DNA of 9,447 bases from Deltaproteobacteria bacterium (GCA_021779275.1 JAJYAX010000033.1:1-9447), one strand, 5' to 3'; positions 1 to 5,545 are shown, numbered from the stretch's first letter. Numbers and translations are program-made. The notes: generated by a model from the letters alone, not told the origin.

Positions 1-1107
1 GAGGGCTCCGGCGACAATCACAAAGGCTGCGCCGATCACCGGCCGGTAAACAAACCAGGCGATGCCGATGGTGATACAGGAAAAGACCCCGGCGACAAGA
101 ACTGAGATGAGCTTGGTCCCCGCGCCGACAAGCGATCCAAAGAACGGGACCACATCGGCAAAGACCGCCAGGGGCGAAAGAATCAGGCCCACCCCCATGG
201 CCATGAGCAGAAAGCCTCCGGCCCGCAGCCCCCAGGTCAGGAGGGTGTTGGTCTGTTGCGCCTTCCGAAACATGGCCTCGGCGGGATGCATTCCCATCTC
301 CAGCAGCTCAATGGTCCCGCCGACCGAGGTTGTATACGGGGCAAAGCTCGACCCCGTCTGGCGGGCCACCAGGCTGATATCCGCAGGCAGGATGACCCGG
401 TATTTGATGCGCAGATCCCCGACCAGCGGGGCCTCGGGATCAGCCCCGAGATAAAATCCATCCGCCTGGCGATGTATTTTGCCCTGCACATTCTGCGGCG
501 TCTTGATCTCCGGACCGAGCGTCAGAGGGGTTGCATTGCTGAGTTTCCGAATCAGGAAATCCGGCAGGTGGAAGGCTCCCAGCCGGACATCGCCGGCCAG
601 GATTGTCCGGGATTCATAGGCCATCCGGGCCGGATTAGCGTGACCTTCGGGTTTTTTGAAATTTCTGGAATTAATAGCCCTTCCCGCCCATTCCTTGGCG
701 TAGCTGTAGGTGGTGACGGTTTCCTCGCCGCCGCCGAAACTCTTCTTGGTCTCACTCCGGCTCAACTCCTTCCATTGGTACATCTCCACGTCACGGATCA
801 GCGTGATGGCCCGGGCCTGCACCCCCAGTTCATGGTCCAAAAGGATTGCCCCGGTATCCGCCCGGCCGGCTACATGGACCAATTTTCCTTCATTGCCGGA
901 GTCTACCCTGTCCGAGGCAACGGACAGGACTACCCCGCCCCCTTCCTTCAGGGTCTTGTACCGTGCGACCGCCCTCCCCTCATTCCAGAAGAGCAGGCCG
1001 AAGGCCACCGCCATCAGCACCAGACCAACGACGATCCCCTTGAAGGCGCCGCCGATGCGACCGAACCAGGACCTGCTGCTCACCTCGGTATAACTGTCTC
1101 CCTCCAT
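1..1107 (-). CDS. TMEM43-family membrane protein (C-terminus cut by window edge)
   Basis: The reverse strand is open for 369 codons from an ATG at 1107 to the window edge, so the last residues are missing. A strong ribosome site (GGGGGAGG) lies about 6 bases before the ATG. The N-terminus shows the TMEM43 family signature: SWFGRIGGAFKG, then a hydrophobic helix (about residues 24-42) ending in LLFWNEGRAV. A long soluble domain follows (about 45-290; it includes YSYAKEW and the segment PYTTSVGGTIELLEMG), then at least three hydrophobic segments (about 296-369). This is the 1+3 membrane layout of human TMEM43/LUMA (about 400 aa), so only a short tail should be missing. In eukaryotes the family sits in the ER and inner nuclear membrane; the bacterial role is unknown, and here the protein should be in the inner membrane with its large domain outside the cytoplasm. 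It lies 92 bases downstream of a small ORF and a serpin on the same strand. Family assignment is strong; function is not inferred. Confidence 0.9.
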   Translation of the reverse strand, partial: MEGDSYTEVSSRSWFGRIGGAFKGIVVGLVLMAVAFGLLFWNEGRAVARYKTLKEGGGVVLSVASDRVDSGNEGKLVHVAGRADTGAILLDHELGVQARAITLIRDVEMYQWKELSRSETKKSFGGGEETVTTYSYAKEWAGRAINSRNFKKPEGHANPARMAYESRTILAGDVRLGAFHLPDFLIRKLSNATPLTLGPEIKTPQNVQGKIHRQADGFYLGADPEAPLVGDLRIKYRVILPADISLVARQTGSSFAPYTTSVGGTIELLEMGMHPAEAMFRKAQQTNTLLTWGLRAGGFLLMAMGVGLILSPLAVFADVVPFFGSLVGAGTKLISVLVAGVFSCITIGIAWFVYRPVIGAAFVIVAGAL

Positions 1108-1199
1108 AGTCTACCTCCCCCTTCTCGAATAATTCCTCGTCGCTGTCCGCTCTTCACCCCATTCTCTGTCTCTTGTGTTTGCAATATACCGGGGTCACC

Positions 1200-1400
1200 T
1201 CACCCCTCCTCCTGATTTTTCTCCAGGATATCCAATTGCTGAAGAAGGTCTGCAAGATAGTTTTCCGTACTCATTAACAGAAGCCGGGCGCTGTATGCAC
1301 CGGGATTCTTCCGGTAATTTTCCCGGGACTCAGCCAGTATGGCCTCGGTCTTTTCTATCTGCTCCTTGAGGGAGTCAATGTCGTTCATCATAACGTCCAT
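1200..1400 (-). CDS. Small hypothetical coiled-coil protein
   Basis: This is a short ORF in the gap between the serpin and the TMEM43-like gene, 28 bases after the serpin stop. It has three clustered start candidates, ATG at 1400, 1391 and 1388, giving 62-66 residues. None has a good Shine-Dalgarno match, so translation may be coupled to the serpin gene or the start may be misplaced. The product is highly charged and has a heptad-like pattern of Leu/Ile (for example IDSLKEQIEKTEAILAE, then LADLLQQLDILEKNQEE), so it is probably a cytoplasmic alpha-helical hairpin or coiled coil. There is no signal peptide, membrane segment or Cys. I recognise no family. The amino-acid composition is protein-like and the ORF fills an otherwise empty space, which is why it is kept; without homologues it could be spurious. 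Confidence 0.5.
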   Translation of the reverse strand: MDVMMNDIDSLKEQIEKTEAILAESRENYRKNPGAYSARLLLMSTENYLADLLQQLDILEKNQEEG

Positions 1401-1428
1401 GGAAGGGTTGAACTTCGCGGGCCAATGT

Positions 1429-2643
1429 TCACTTGCTCCCCGGATCCGCCATTCTTCCCAGAAACAGAAGGGCATGCGTCCGGTTGTCCCGGATGAGGAA
1501 GATAAACGGATGGTCGGCGCGAAATTCCGGGGTCTTGAAGACAGGGATGGACTTGGTGACCATCTCAACGGCTGTGGCCGCCGCCGCCTCTGTCCCTTCT
1601 TCGTTAACCTCAACAAAGGCCTTGTGGACAATCTGCCCGATCCAGAGATCGCCTTTCGCAGGTCCCATCCCGCTGAAATCGGCTGTGCCGGCGGCAAAGG
1701 CCTCCTGCATGCCGAGTTTTTTAAAGGGCGCCACTAAATCGTAGCTGGTCTCAAGCCTGAATTTCGGCAGATACAGCTCAACGCTCTGAGCCGGTTGTCC
1801 ATCCAGTCCGGCCAACCAATCCCGCAGACCCTCTGCGCTTACCTGTTTTTCGACCGCGGCCAGACCATCCCTGGTATTCGGGAGCAGGATGACCATTGAC
1901 AGGGCGCCGCCCTTATATGGGATTGCGATGGCCTGGAAGTCCTTCTCGGTCAGGAGCCGGAAAGAGCCCTTCCGGTGCATGAGTTGAACCTTGGTCTGTC
2001 CCTCCCCCGCCAGGAAGAAAGGGGCCTCGGAGGTTTGATTCTTCTGAAACTGATCCTCCCATGTCCCCTTGAAATAAATCGCATTGAGAAGGACGCAGAC
2101 CGAATCCGCATTCAACTCCTCCAGTATCTTCGGTATCTTTCCTTCCGTCTTTTTCTTGACCCAGTCATTGACCTCCTGCAATCCTCCGGAGAAGATCTCG
2201 GCATCATAGTTGGTTCTCATGGTCGTTATGAAGGAGTCACTGAGGCCGCCTCCGGTCAGAGCCAACCCGTTTGCAATATCGAGTTTCTGCCCGGATTCCC
2301 GAACGGCGGCCATCAGTTCGGTGTTCAGCAGGTGAAACTGAGCATCCAAGGCGGCACCGCCAAGCTGAAAATGGAGAACGGTCTTCATCTCAGAAGCGGT
2401 GTTCCCGCGGGCGCCGGCATAGGTCATGCCGAGGGCGGTGGAGACGCTGTAGGGAGAAAAGAAGACATTGCCTTCCTTCCTGCCGAGTTCCTGATACATC
2501 TGAACGCCGAAGGCATCATTGTCGTCCACAAACTGCTGCTGAAGGGCCGGTCCCGGAGCAGCCGTAACGGATCCGGCAAAGGATGCCGTGAGCATGGCGG
2601 CACCCAACAAACCGGCTGACACTGCACGTACTATTCTGTTCAT
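1429..2643 (-). CDS. Secreted serpin (inhibitory-type serine/cysteine protease inhibitor)
   Basis: The product is 404 aa, full length for a serpin. A Sec signal peptide covers about residues 1-29 (MNRIVRAV, hydrophobic core, then SVTAA), so the mature protein is periplasmic or secreted. Serpin hallmarks are all present: NVFFSPYSVSTALGM (59-73), the breach segment LLNAIYFKGTWEDQF (185-199), IPYKGGALSMVILLPN, and the C-terminal block ADHPFIFLIRDN plus FLGRMADP. The reactive-centre loop has a perfect inhibitory hinge, EEGTEAAAATAV, with G350 as P15 and T351 as P14. Aligning it with alpha-1-antitrypsin, whose bond is Met-Ser in IPM-SIP, puts the scissile bond at K364-S365 (VTK-SIP). P1 is therefore Lys, which predicts a target of trypsin-like or other Lys/Arg-cleaving specificity. 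The ribosome site GAGGAG sits just before the ATG. The gene is divergent from the metacaspase gene, with about 400 bp between them. The family is certain; the target is inferred. Confidence 0.96.
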   Translation of the reverse strand: MNRIVRAVSAGLLGAAMLTASFAGSVTAAPGPALQQQFVDDNDAFGVQMYQELGRKEGNVFFSPYSVSTALGMTYAGARGNTASEMKTVLHFQLGGAALDAQFHLLNTELMAAVRESGQKLDIANGLALTGGGLSDSFITTMRTNYDAEIFSGGLQEVNDWVKKKTEGKIPKILEELNADSVCVLLNAIYFKGTWEDQFQKNQTSEAPFFLAGEGQTKVQLMHRKGSFRLLTEKDFQAIAIPYKGGALSMVILLPNTRDGLAAVEKQVSAEGLRDWLAGLDGQPAQSVELYLPKFRLETSYDLVAPFKKLGMQEAFAAGTADFSGMGPAKGDLWIGQIVHKAFVEVNEEGTEAAAATAVEMVTKSIPVFKTPEFRADHPFIFLIRDNRTHALLFLGRMADPGSK

Positions 2644-2736
2644 TTTCTCCTCTCAAAGATAAGTTCATCGATGATAATACTTATGTCTGATTTGTGCCGG
2701 AAAATCAAGACCTACGTTCGTACCTTACAATCTGTT

Positions 2737-2754
2737 TTCTTGTTTTTTCAAGAA
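2737..2754. repeat. Short inverted repeat, candidate operator in the divergent region
   Basis: Perfect 6-bp arms TTCTTG and CAAGAA are separated by six T residues. It lies about 95 bp upstream of the serpin start and about 290 bp upstream of the metacaspase start. It could be a regulator site or a minor hairpin; nothing else supports a function. Confidence 0.25.
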
Positions 2755-2866
2755 GACGGATTGTCCAAAGGTTCTTATCCAGCTCAGCTGGGTTCGAAAA
2801 GGCTGGACTCCATCGATCACGTTGATTGGCCGGCGGGGCAAATTTTAGAAAAATGTTAGAGATTGA

Positions 2867-3019
2867 TGCTATATTTGGACCGGAAGAGGTAAGGAGAAGC
2901 TCGTATATCTACCGGACGATGGCAATTGGCAAGGAGGTGATGCCTATGATTGGCTAAGGATAATGATTGCTCCGGTACCAAACCGCCGTTCTCATAAAAA
3001 GAACTGCAATTTTTTCTAA
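2867..3019 (+). pseudogene. Possible coding remnant without a start codon
   Basis: The frame from 2867 to the TAA at 3017-3019 gives 50 residues that look protein-like (for example KLVYLPDDGNWQGGDAYDWL) but has an in-frame TGA directly before it and no usable early start; the first ATG is codon 33. It may be a decayed gene end, or simply chance. The family is not recognised. An overlapping frame (ATG at 2853, stop at 2957) gives 34 aa with no good ribosome site. Confidence 0.2.
2931..2957 (+). promoter_or_regulatory. Perfect Shine-Dalgarno sequence with a minimal ORF upstream of the metacaspase gene
   Basis: AAGGAGGTGAT at 2931-2941 is an 11-base perfect complement to the usual 3' end of bacterial 16S rRNA. 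Eight bases after its GGAGG core is an ATG (2946) that opens a three-codon ORF, Met-Ile-Gly-stop (TAA at 2955-2957). A second ATG at 2963 opens an 18-codon ORF ending at 3019, 20 bases before the metacaspase ATG. The arrangement could be a translated leader that influences metacaspase expression, or a relic of a lost gene. No attenuator hairpin was identified. Confidence 0.3.
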
Positions 3020-3039
3020 CTCACTTTCAGGAGGCTAAC

Positions 3040-3873
3040 ATGTCAAACCGTAGAGCACTTTGCGTTGGGATCAACGTTTTCAAGAACTATCCCGGCAGCA
3101 CCTTGCACGGATGTGTCAACGACGCCAACCAGATGGTCGGTATTCTGGAGAAATATCTAGGATTTACCGCGGGAGACATCAAGGTGTTGACCGATGCCCA
3201 GGCCACCAGGCAGGCGATCATCTCTGAGTTGACTACCATGGTCAGCGGAGCCAAGACCGGCAAGTACAGCTACCTGGTGTTCAGCCTGTCGAGCCACGGC
3301 ACCCAGGTGCCCGACAAGAACGGAGATGAGGCCGATCATTATGACGAGGCTTTTTGCCCCCATGACCTGGCGGAAAAGAGCGGCCAATGGGATCCGAATC
3401 ACGTTATCGTCGACGACGAACTGCACGATCTCTTCGCGCAGGTCCCCGACAACGTCCTCGTAGAGGTGTATCTGGACACCTGCCACTCGGGTACCGGCAT
3501 GAAGGCCATGGACCTCATGCCGAATCGCCGCATCCGCTATATCGCGCCGCCGTCCATGGCCGCCTGTGAGCAGGTAATGTCCCTCATGCCGCGCGGTCTG
3601 CGTCGCCGTGTGACGGAAAAGGCCGCCAAGAACGTCATCCTCTGGGCCGCCTGCCGGGCCAATCAGACCAGCGCCGATGCCTATATCGGCGGCAGCTATC
3701 ATGGCGCCTTCACCTATTACTGGGTTAAGGAAACCGTCGCCGCCAACAACGACATCTCGCGGAAAAATCTGCTCATAAAGGTGAACGCGGATCTCAAGGC
3801 CAATCATTATTCGCAGGTAGCCCAGCTTGAGTGCCCGGCCACTCAGCGGGAGCGGGGAATCTCCCCCAAATAG
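3040..3873 (+). CDS. Metacaspase/orthocaspase (peptidase C14 caspase-fold protease)
   Basis: The 277-aa product is a compact caspase-fold cysteine peptidase with a p20-like part followed by a p10-like part. The start is supported by GGAGG five bases before the ATG. The first beta strand is RALCVGINVF (5-14), followed by LHGCVNDANQM. The catalytic His is H86 in SLSSHGTQVPD and the catalytic Cys is C148 in YLDTCHSGTG. D146, two residues before the Cys, matches the metacaspase S1-pocket acid that selects Arg/Lys substrates. The acidic run NGDEADHYDEAFCPHD (94-109) resembles the calcium-responsive region of metacaspases. The p10 signature is WAACRANQTSADA (202-214) plus GGSYHGAFTYYW. There is no signal peptide, prodomain or added effector domain, so it is predicted to be cytoplasmic. 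Family knowledge: metacaspases hydrolyse after Arg or Lys and often need calcium; bacterial roles are mostly unknown. The neighbour is a divergent serpin with a Lys P1 residue. A hairpin follows the stop, so it is probably monocistronic. Confidence 0.95.
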   Translation: MSNRRALCVGINVFKNYPGSTLHGCVNDANQMVGILEKYLGFTAGDIKVLTDAQATRQAIISELTTMVSGAKTGKYSYLVFSLSSHGTQVPDKNGDEADHYDEAFCPHDLAEKSGQWDPNHVIVDDELHDLFAQVPDNVLVEVYLDTCHSGTGMKAMDLMPNRRIRYIAPPSMAACEQVMSLMPRGLRRRVTEKAAKNVILWAACRANQTSADAYIGGSYHGAFTYYWVKETVAANNDISRKNLLIKVNADLKANHYSQVAQLECPATQRERGISPK

Positions 3874-3881
3874 CCAGAGCG

Positions 3882-3914
3882 GAACGGTGCGGTGAGAAGC
3901 GGACCGCACCGTTC
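3882..3914 (+). terminator. Strong hairpin after the metacaspase gene, no U-tract
   Basis: Perfect 12-bp arms, GAACGGTGCGGT (3882-3893) and ACCGCACCGTTC (3903-3914), enclose a 9-base loop beginning 8 bases after the metacaspase stop codon. The stem is GC-rich and stable, but the following bases (AACTATACAT) are not a T-run. It may stabilise the mRNA 3' end or act as a weak or Rho-assisted terminator. Confidence 0.6.
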
Positions 3915-4113
3915 AACTATACATAGCGTCATAAATAGTTGCGCAATTTGGAAGATAAAAATCGACAATTTTGGATTGTTGTAGATGACGGATACAAAAT
4001 TCAATCTGCCGTCATATATAATTCCCGCCGACAGCTCGCTTAACCCGACTCACGCCCGCAAGCTGCTGCGTTGTTACCGTGTCAGGCCCTGCCTTTTAAT
4101 GATTCATTCAGAC
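3915..4113. other. Intergenic region between metacaspase and PEP-CTERM genes (convergent)
   Basis: No gene is supported here. It is AT-rich except for a GC-rich patch at about 4021-4100. Within that patch CAGCTCGC (4032-4039) and GCAAGCTG (4058-4065) can pair with one G-U wobble around an 18-base loop. Another inverted repeat, ATGACGG/CCGTCAT, lies at 3985-4015. Either could end the minus-strand PEP-CTERM transcript, but neither has a clear T-run. Confidence 0.4.
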
Positions 4114-4926
4114 TTATCTTTTCTTTCCTGCCCTTCGAAGCATACCAGCGCCCACCATTATCCCTGTTCCGAAGAGGATCAAAGTGGCAGGCTCTGGAAC
4201 AGAAGGAACTTGACTAAGCGCTTTTGGCGGAGGAACTATCAGCAGGGAATCCGGAGCACTTCCCAATCCAAAAACAGCAGTATCTTGGATGTCGGCATTC
4301 GTGAAGGTACCTCCTGAAATGGTGAAGGTGAAGGTTGCCGGGCCGCCTACAAGAAGTCTATTATTCAAACTATTAGTAGTTTCATCACCTTTATAGATCG
4401 AATACTCTGCATTACCAACCAATTTGCCTTTAAATGTCCCTGGAAAACCAGTCAGGGGACTTCCTGATGGAAGCGAATTGTTTCCCGTAGTGCCAAGTCC
4501 GAAACCATAGGCTGAACCCGTAGAGGCTATGAAGTCGTTCGCATTAAAGGTCTTGTACTGCCATGTACCTGGATTCGTGAGTGCATCTAGGTTATAGTTT
4601 GATTTATAAAGTGTATCATTTCGACTTTTGACCCCTTTATAGACGGTCCCCGTGGCAGATGTCAGTGTTAATGTCGGACGGATGCCATTCTGAACGATAT
4701 CAAAAAAGAAACTGCTGAGCGCATCGTTATAAGCTGTGCTCGAAACCGAAGAAGTGTTATTGAGAATAATAATTAAATTATTTCCGGTGATTGACATATC
4801 AGCAGAAAATTGCACACTGGTTCCCACATCCGATTTCCCCATTCCTGTAATAGTCGTCGCAACAGATGGAGAAGTCAAAGAAAGCAACAACAGAATTACA
4901 ACGACGGAAAATCTTACAATTTTCAA
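4114..4926 (-). CDS. PEP-CTERM sorting domain protein (exosortase substrate)
   Basis: The 270-aa product has an N-terminal signal peptide (MKIVRFSV followed by a hydrophobic stretch to about residue 23, ending SVAT) and a C-terminal PEP-CTERM tail: VPEPATLIL from V243, a hydrophobic helix to about 262, then basic LRRAGKKR. Such tails are recognised and cleaved by exosortase (EpsH family) in Gram-negative bacteria, usually delivering the protein to the surface or into extracellular polysaccharide. The body is rich in Ser, Thr, Asn and Gly, as is usual for these proteins, has no Cys, and matches no enzyme family I recognise. The start is TTG at 4926: an in-frame TAG lies three codons upstream and the next Met is past the signal peptide. 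AGGT about 9 bases before it is a weak ribosome site. A sigma-54-like promoter lies about 75 bp upstream. No exosortase is in this window. The gene is more AT-rich than the flanking operons. Confidence 0.92.
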   Translation of the reverse strand: MKIVRFSVVVILLLLSLTSPSVATTITGMGKSDVGTSVQFSADMSITGNNLIIILNNTSSVSSTAYNDALSSFFFDIVQNGIRPTLTLTSATGTVYKGVKSRNDTLYKSNYNLDALTNPGTWQYKTFNANDFIASTGSAYGFGLGTTGNNSLPSGSPLTGFPGTFKGKLVGNAEYSIYKGDETTNSLNNRLLVGGPATFTFTISGGTFTNADIQDTAVFGLGSAPDSLLIVPPPKALSQVPSVPEPATLILFGTGIMVGAGMLRRAGKKR

Positions 4927-4998
4927 TAGATGCTACCTACAATATTGATATTTAAATAGTCGATTTCCAAGATGCTATTCTGCACCCTTAACTATTTA

Positions 4999-5013
4999 GC
5001 AAAATTTGTGCCC
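4999..5013 (-). promoter_or_regulatory. Sigma-54 (RpoN) type promoter of the PEP-CTERM gene
   Basis: On the minus strand the sequence is GGGCACAAATTTTGC, against the sigma-54 consensus TGGCAC-N5-TTGC. The -24 GG and -12 GC are exact, the spacing is correct, and only the first base differs. Transcription would begin near 4988, giving a leader of about 60 bases before the TTG start at 4926. PEP-CTERM genes in several lineages are proposed to be controlled by sigma-54 with the PrsK/PrsR two-component pair, so the site fits its gene. Confidence 0.7.
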
Positions 5014-5106
5014 AAAGAAACAAAACATAACCAAGGAAGATTGAACAAAATATGCCACAAAATTTCCGGATAATCAAACAATTGCTTCCAACAATCAACA
5101 ATTACT

Positions 5107-5155
5107 ATCCGACAATCCGGAATTTCGTCCAATCCAGAGAAGATGGTTGTCGGAT
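5107..5155. promoter_or_regulatory. Spaced inverted repeat, candidate enhancer site upstream of the sigma-54 promoter
   Basis: ATCCGACAA (5107-5115) and its perfect reverse complement TTGTCGGAT (5147-5155) have centres 40 bp apart, about four helical turns. They lie roughly 100 and 140 bp upstream of the -24 element, the normal range for an NtrC-type activator. Related half-sites sit nearby: TCCGGAT at 5065-5071 and ATCCGGA at 5115-5121. A PrsR-like response regulator is a candidate ligand; this is inference. Confidence 0.4.
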
Positions 5156-5293
5156 CTCATTCTTCACGATCAGACCTGTTTCGCCATTCATACTATGCGC
5201 TTTTTGTCTTGAGGGCAGGTTTCTCTGTGCGTGTGCAATACGAGGGAATGAAACAGGAAAGTATGATTGAATGTTGGAAACAACCTGGAAACA

Positions 5294-5331
5294 AAAAACG
5301 GGAGCATGGATAATTCCATGCTCCCGTTTTT
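5294..5331 (-). terminator. Intrinsic terminator after tRNA-Pro
   Basis: The stem AAAAACGGGAGCATGGA (5294-5310) pairs perfectly with 5315-5331 around a TAAT loop. Read on the minus strand, it follows the tRNA-Pro CCA end by 12 bases and runs into a T-tract. The symmetrical A/T flanks would also let it work in the plus direction. Confidence 0.88.
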
Positions 5332-5343
5332 ATGTATAACTAC

Positions 5344-5421
5344 TGGTCGGGGCGGTAGGATTCGAACCTACGGCCTCCTGCTCCCAAGGCAGGCGCGCTA
5401 ACCAGGCTGCGCTACGCCCCG
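5344..5421 (-). tRNA. tRNA-Pro (anticodon TGG)
   Basis: The minus strand folds as a complete tRNA of 78 bases including an encoded CCA (5344-5346). The acceptor arm CGGGGCG (from 5421) pairs with CGCCCCG, the discriminator is A, and the T-loop motif is GGTTCGAATCC. The anticodon stem CCTGC/GCAGG holds loop CTTGGGA, anticodon TGG (5384-5386 on the plus strand), which reads CCA/CCN proline codons. It lies 48 bases downstream of tRNA-Asn with a terminator between them. Confidence 0.96.
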
Positions 5422-5437
5422 ACGCTAAAGATGAAAA

Positions 5438-5461
5438 AAGCCCGATTCGAAAATCGGGCTT
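5438..5461 (-). terminator. Intrinsic terminator between tRNA-Asn and tRNA-Pro
   Basis: Arms AAGCCCGATT (5438-5447) and AATCGGGCTT (5452-5461) form a 10-bp stem with a CGAA (minus strand TTCG) tetraloop, followed on the minus strand by a run of T residues (the A-run at 5434-5439). It begins 8 bases after the CCA of tRNA-Asn. Confidence 0.88.
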
Positions 5462-5469
5462 GAAAGGTC

Positions 5470-5545
5470 TGGCTCCCCGGGACGGGCTCGAACCGCCGAC
5501 AAGGTGGTTAACAGCCACCTGCTCTACCTACTGAGCTACCGAGGA
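5470..5545 (-). tRNA. tRNA-Asn (anticodon GTT)
   Basis: A complete 76-base tRNA on the minus strand with encoded CCA (5470-5472). The acceptor strand TCCTCGG (5539-5545 region) pairs with CCGGGGA, allowing one T-G pair, and the discriminator is G. The D-arm is TAGCTCAGTAGGTAGAGC, the anticodon stem GGTGG/CCACC holds loop CTGTTAA with anticodon GTT, and the T-loop is GGTTCGAGCCC. GTT reads AAC/AAT asparagine codons. Confidence 0.97.

Larger units (their letters stand above)
2644..3039. other. Divergent intergenic region between serpin and metacaspase genes
   Basis: This 396-bp region must carry the promoters of both divergent genes. I see no convincing sigma-70 or sigma-54 pair for either. 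It contains a perfect small inverted repeat, TTCTTG-N6-CAAGAA (2737-2754), and a 13-bp palindrome, CCAGCTcAGCTGG (2779-2791). The right half (2853-3019) looks partly coding-like and is described separately. A 62-codon open frame at 2671-2859 on the plus strand has no ribosome site and no recognisable features. Confidence 0.5.
4927..5343. other. Intergenic region between tRNA-Pro and the PEP-CTERM gene
   Basis: About 417 bp of AT-rich DNA with no supported gene. From low to high coordinates it holds the PEP-CTERM leader, the sigma-54 promoter, a run of CAACAAT/ACAAT-rich sequence, the spaced inverted repeat, an unassigned stretch (about 5160-5290) and the tRNA-Pro terminator. A 72-codon plus-strand open frame at 5052-5270 overlaps the regulatory sites and lacks a ribosome site. 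Confidence 0.5.

Noticed and set aside
256..1215. Long plus-strand open frame (319 codons)
   Set aside because: It is antisense to the TMEM43-like gene, whose minus-strand product has clear family motifs; the plus-strand product is Pro/Arg-rich with no recognisable domain.
1975..2619. Plus-strand open frame over the serpin
   Set aside because: Shadow of the serpin gene on the opposite strand.
2779..2822. tRNA-like fragment (AGCTCAGCTGGGTTCGAAA followed later by GGACTCCA)
   Set aside because: The bases resemble D- and T-arm motifs but no T-stem or acceptor stem can be formed; likely coincidence with a short palindrome.
2671..2859. 62-codon plus-strand open frame in the divergent region
   Set aside because: No ribosome site and no recognisable features, and it would overlap the serpin promoter region.
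3157..3909. 250-codon minus-strand open frame over the metacaspase
   Set aside because: The metacaspase frame carries intact catalytic motifs and a ribosome site; the antisense frame is a codon-bias shadow rich in Gly/Val/Asp.
4021..4113. Terminator for the PEP-CTERM gene
   Set aside because: The pairing at 4032-4065 is imperfect with a long loop and no T-run on the minus strand, so it is noted only as possible structure.
5052..5270. 72-codon plus-strand open frame upstream of the PEP-CTERM gene
   Set aside because: No Shine-Dalgarno sequence, odd composition, and it overlaps the inverted-repeat control sites.
5344..5421. tRNA-Pro as a mobile-element attachment site with a duplicated 3' end
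   Set aside because: I looked for a second copy of the tRNA 3' sequence in the window and found none; no integrase is present.
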